From positions 1 to 18,453 of the forward strand of contig JAJZGH010000075.1 in assembly GCA_021798635.1 (NCBI GenBank): DNA of 18,453 nucleotides, read 5' to 3'. Source of the stretch: Planctomycetota bacterium. GTDB taxonomy: Bacteria; Planctomycetota; Phycisphaerae; WQYP01. The translations under genes and the position numbers were made by a program. The notes below the pieces were generated by a model. It saw only the letters and a list, made by a program, of their open reading frames with translations. It was not told the origin of the DNA and did no database searches. Positions 16,212 to 18,453 of the stretch are shown piece after piece. Each line of letters opens with the position of its first letter. The first letter of the stretch is position 1.

Positions 16212-16982
16212 ATGTCCGCTAAGAAAGTAATCAAAGCCAAACCGGCAAAGCCGGCGCGCAAGGCCGTCATCAAAAAAGCGAAATCCAGGGTTAAAGCAAA
16301 GTTCCCGGCCAAACCAACCGGTACCCAAAAGAAAGCTGCCGCGCGCACTTCGGTTAAGGCTCTCAGCAAAGCCGCCGCGCACAAAGTTGTTCGCGTAGGC
16401 AAGGCCGCCTCCCGGCCCGAGCCGTCGCGGGTGACAAAAAGTCGCGGCGTTTCTGATGTCCGGCGGTCCCAGCCCATAAATGGCAAAGTGATTAACGGCA
16501 AGGCCCATCAGAGCAACGGCTCAGTGCGTGGCGGCGTTGGGAACGCGAAAATACCGACGGTCAAACTTTCAAAAACTGAATTGGAGAGTTTCCGCACGCT
16601 GTTGCTGGAAAAGCGTCGAGAAATTTTGGGCGATGTCGGATCGATGGAAAGCGAAGCCTTCCGAAATCAGGACAACCATTCCAGCAGTCCCATGCACATG
16701 GCGGACGTTGGAACCGACAATTTTGAGCAGGAATTTACGCTCGGCCTTATTGAAAGCGAACGGGAACTGCTGAAAGAAATTCAAGAAGCCATCGCCCGGA
16801 TAGAAAATGGCACTTTTGGTGTGTGCGTCGCGACCGGAAAAGCCATCGGCAAAGCGCGGTTGGAAGCCAAGCCATGGGCCAAATATTGTATTGAATATGC
16901 CCGAATGCTGGAAAGCGGAAATTTGCCGCGTAATGGTCATGAGAACACGACCGTAGAAATCTCCGATGAAGAAGACGAATAA
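16212..16982 (+). CDS. DksA/TraR-family protein with long basic histone-H1-like tail
   Basis: A 256-residue protein. The ATG at 16212 has GGAG 5 bases upstream; a GTG two codons earlier is less likely. Residues 1-110 are rich in Lys, Ala, Pro and Arg (for example VIKAKPAKPARKAVIKKAK), like histone H1 tails, and should bind nucleic acid. Residues 118-230 match the DksA/TraR family: a coiled-coil region, MADVGTDNFEQEF, LIESERELLKEIQEAIARIE, then FGVC and GKARLEAKPWAKYC. Family members bind in the RNA polymerase secondary channel and tune transcription. Only two of the four usual zinc cysteines remain (Cys205 and Cys226; Thr208 and Tyr229 replace the others), so zinc binding is doubtful. The C-terminus is acidic (EISDEEDE). 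It sits 42 bases upstream of lspA; I recall the same pairing in Chlamydia. Whether it acts like true DksA is unproven. Confidence 0.82.
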   Translation: MSAKKVIKAKPAKPARKAVIKKAKSRVKAKFPAKPTGTQKKAAARTSVKALSKAAAHKVVRVGKAASRPEPSRVTKSRGVSDVRRSQPINGKVINGKAHQSNGSVRGGVGNAKIPTVKLSKTELESFRTLLLEKRREILGDVGSMESEAFRNQDNHSSSPMHMADVGTDNFEQEFTLGLIESERELLKEIQEAIARIENGTFGVCVATGKAIGKARLEAKPWAKYCIEYARMLESGNLPRNGHENTTVEISDEEDE

Positions 16983-17024
16983 CAGATTTATTTATGGACT
17001 GGAACATTTTGGCTGGACGGCATC

Positions 17025-17609
17025 ATGAATCAACCAATCAGTTCGGTTTCCCACATGCCGGAACGATCCAACTCTCCGCCGCTTCCCCAAGCCATCGCCG
17101 TAATGGCCCTGGCGAAATCATCTCCGATCGCGTGGGTACGCTTTGTACTGATTGCCGGCTGCGGCTTAAGTGCCGATTTGTGGACCAAGCATCTGGCTTT
17201 TGCTAAACTCGGTTATGGACTGAATTCCCATCCAGTGGTTTTGATACCGGATGTGCTGCAATTGCGCACCACGCTGAATCCGGGAGCGGTTTTCGGCGTC
17301 GGGCCAGGGTTGGCTCCGCTGTTTATTCTCATCAGCCTTGTCGCGATTGGTTTTGTTGTTTATGTGTTCATGAACACGCAGCGCCGCCAATGGGTGATGC
17401 ATATCGCGCTGGGACTGATTCTGGCGGGGGCTATGGGTAATTTATATGATCGCGCTTTCAACGGCGGCAAAGTAAGGGACTTTATCCTCTTGCACTATTG
17501 GCCCTGGATATTTAACCTTGCGGACGCCATGCTGTGCATCGGCGTGCCGCTGCTGGTTATCTGCTGGCTTTTCCAAGGTGCGCAAATGCACTCCGCGCGG
17601 CAGGGCTGA
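17025..17609 (+). CDS. lspA: Lipoprotein signal peptidase (signal peptidase II)
   Basis: A 194-residue inner-membrane aspartyl peptidase that removes the signal peptide of prolipoproteins after diacylglyceryl transfer, for example of the NlpC/P60-like lipoprotein in this window. Four membrane segments are visible (about 36-50, 95-115, 124-140 and 162-184). Family motifs are intact: LNPGAVFGV (84-92), AGAMGNLYDR (134-143), VRDFI with catalytic Asp152, and FNLAD with catalytic Asp167. The roughly 35-residue hydrophilic N-terminal extension is longer than usual. An ATG at 17103 would give 168 residues, near the family norm, but neither start has a strong Shine-Dalgarno sequence. It is probably co-transcribed with the DksA-like gene 42 bases upstream and the genes downstream. 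Confidence 0.93.
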   Translation: MNQPISSVSHMPERSNSPPLPQAIAVMALAKSSPIAWVRFVLIAGCGLSADLWTKHLAFAKLGYGLNSHPVVLIPDVLQLRTTLNPGAVFGVGPGLAPLFILISLVAIGFVVYVFMNTQRRQWVMHIALGLILAGAMGNLYDRAFNGGKVRDFILLHYWPWIFNLADAMLCIGVPLLVICWLFQGAQMHSARQG

Positions 17610-17673
17610 TGGTCATAGTTGGCGGAAGCCGGTGGATAAATTGAAAGTCACAGCTACGAGGTGATTCATTCTT

Positions 17674-17826
17674 ATGGATACAAACTACCCGGTTGAAATT
17701 GTTATTGGATTACTGGTACTGCTTGGATTGCTCTATCTGGCGCATCATGAACCTTCCGCTGGAACGCCCCTGGTCCGGCAGGCTGTCGAACATGTCGTCC
17801 CTATGGTCGTCCATACGAAGAAATAA
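17674..17826 (+). CDS. Small single-pass membrane protein, 50 residues, unknown function
   Basis: ATG to TAA, 50 codons, with GAGGTG about 9 bases upstream. Residues 8-22 (EIVIGLLVLLGLLYL) form one strong hydrophobic helix, followed by a short polar tail ending in HTKK. It lies between lspA (64 bases upstream) and the nucleotide-sugar dehydrogenase (20 bases downstream) in the same direction, so it is probably part of the operon. I recognise no family. A longer ORF in another frame over the same DNA (17693-17893) is less likely because it has no ribosome binding site and overlaps the dehydrogenase start. Confidence 0.6.
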   Translation: MDTNYPVEIVIGLLVLLGLLYLAHHEPSAGTPLVRQAVEHVVPMVVHTKK

Positions 17827-17846
17827 CCTGGAATTGGGAAGTGCGG

Positions 17847-18453
17847 ATGAAAAATACGAGTTGGTCTGTTGCCGAACTGGTTCAACGCATTGAAATAAAA
17901 AAAGCGATTGTGGGCGTCATTGGTCTGGGTTATGTCGGACTCCCGCTGGTAAAAGCTTTTTCCGATTCCGGTTTCACGACGATCGGTTTTGACGTAGACG
18001 AAGCCAAAGTTCGGATGTTGCAATCCGGTAAAAGTTACATTCGCCATATTCGTCCGCAGACCATTCGCGCCCTTGTACAGGCCGGGCATTTTACCCCTAC
18101 CATTGATTTTTCCCGTATGGCCCAATGCGATGCCCTGATTATTTGTGTTCCCACTCCGCTAACGGTTAACCGCGAGCCCGATATGCAGTATGTTTCCGGA
18201 ACCGCAGCGGAAATCAGCCGATATTTGCGCCCCGGACAACTGATTATTCTCGAATCCACCACGTATCCGGGCACGACACGCGAAGTTGTGCTGCCGGTGC
18301 TTGAATCCGGGGGGTTAAAATCCGGGAGGGATTTTCTTCTGGCCTATTCGCCGGAACGTGAAGATCCGGGCCGCAAGGATTTCCAGACGGTAGATATACC
18401 CAAAGTTGTCGGTGGCATGGATGCAGCTGCTCTGAAAGCGGCATGCGCTTTAT
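17847..18453 (+). CDS. Nucleotide-sugar (UDP-HexNAc-type) 6-dehydrogenase, 3' end outside window
   Basis: The first 202 codons of an NAD-dependent nucleotide-sugar dehydrogenase are visible; the frame is open at the window edge. The Rossmann fold opens with VGVIGLGYVGLPLVKAF (22-38) and GFDVDEAKV. ICVPTPL and LESTTYPGTTREVVLPVL are typical family motifs, and the SPEREDPG motif is characteristic of the WbpA/WecC/TviB group that oxidises UDP-N-acetylhexosamines (UDP-GlcNAc or UDP-ManNAc) to uronic acids for capsule, O-antigen or exopolysaccharide. The catalytic cysteine should lie beyond the edge. GGGAAG lies shortly upstream of the ATG. The exact substrate cannot be told from this half, but the enzyme points to a surface polysaccharide locus continuing to the right. 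Confidence 0.88.
   Translation, partial: MKNTSWSVAELVQRIEIKKAIVGVIGLGYVGLPLVKAFSDSGFTTIGFDVDEAKVRMLQSGKSYIRHIRPQTIRALVQAGHFTPTIDFSRMAQCDALIICVPTPLTVNREPDMQYVSGTAAEISRYLRPGQLIILESTTYPGTTREVVLPVLESGGLKSGRDFLLAYSPEREDPGRKDFQTVDIPKVVGGMDAAALKAACAL

Overview
The window reads as chromosomal DNA of a Planctomycetota-like bacterium (Phycisphaerae or a relative; inference). The clues are two proteins ending in a PEP-CTERM sorting tail, a pseudopilin with a C-terminal H..DG motif of the kind abundant in planctomycetes, a GxGYxYP-family protein, and a DksA-like gene directly upstream of lspA, an order I also recall from Chlamydia in the same superphylum. No tRNA, rRNA, CRISPR array, transposase or phage gene is visible.

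Left part (1-2302): the last codons of an unknown upstream gene, possibly a glycoside hydrolase; a convergent GH27 alpha-galactosidase; and upstream of it a gene-poor stretch that holds what looks like a frameshifted, decayed GntR-type regulator.

Centre-left (2303-10420, all plus strand): five genes for proteins that all leave the cytoplasm but by different routes. They are a PEP-CTERM beta-repeat protein, a type IV pilin-like protein, a GH25 lysozyme with a PEP-CTERM tail, an NlpC/P60-like lipoprotein and a Tat-exported GxGYxYP protein. Together they suggest surface, wall and polysaccharide functions.

Centre-right (10566-14251, minus strand): a two-gene operon of an exported low-complexity/TPR protein followed, through a GTGA overlap, by an RsbU-like PP2C phosphatase with PocR-like and GAF sensory domains.

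Right part (14294-18453, plus strand): a long leader with a duplicated promoter/operator-like element, an unrecognised ORF of uncertain 3' end, lexA, then a likely operon of a DksA-like protein with a histone-H1-like basic tail, lspA, a 50-residue membrane protein and a nucleotide-sugar dehydrogenase cut by the window edge.

I see no single dramatic new system. The most unusual items are the cell-wall hydrolase carrying an exosortase-type tail, the orphan ORF and tandem elements ahead of lexA, and the regulator remnant next to the alpha-galactosidase.
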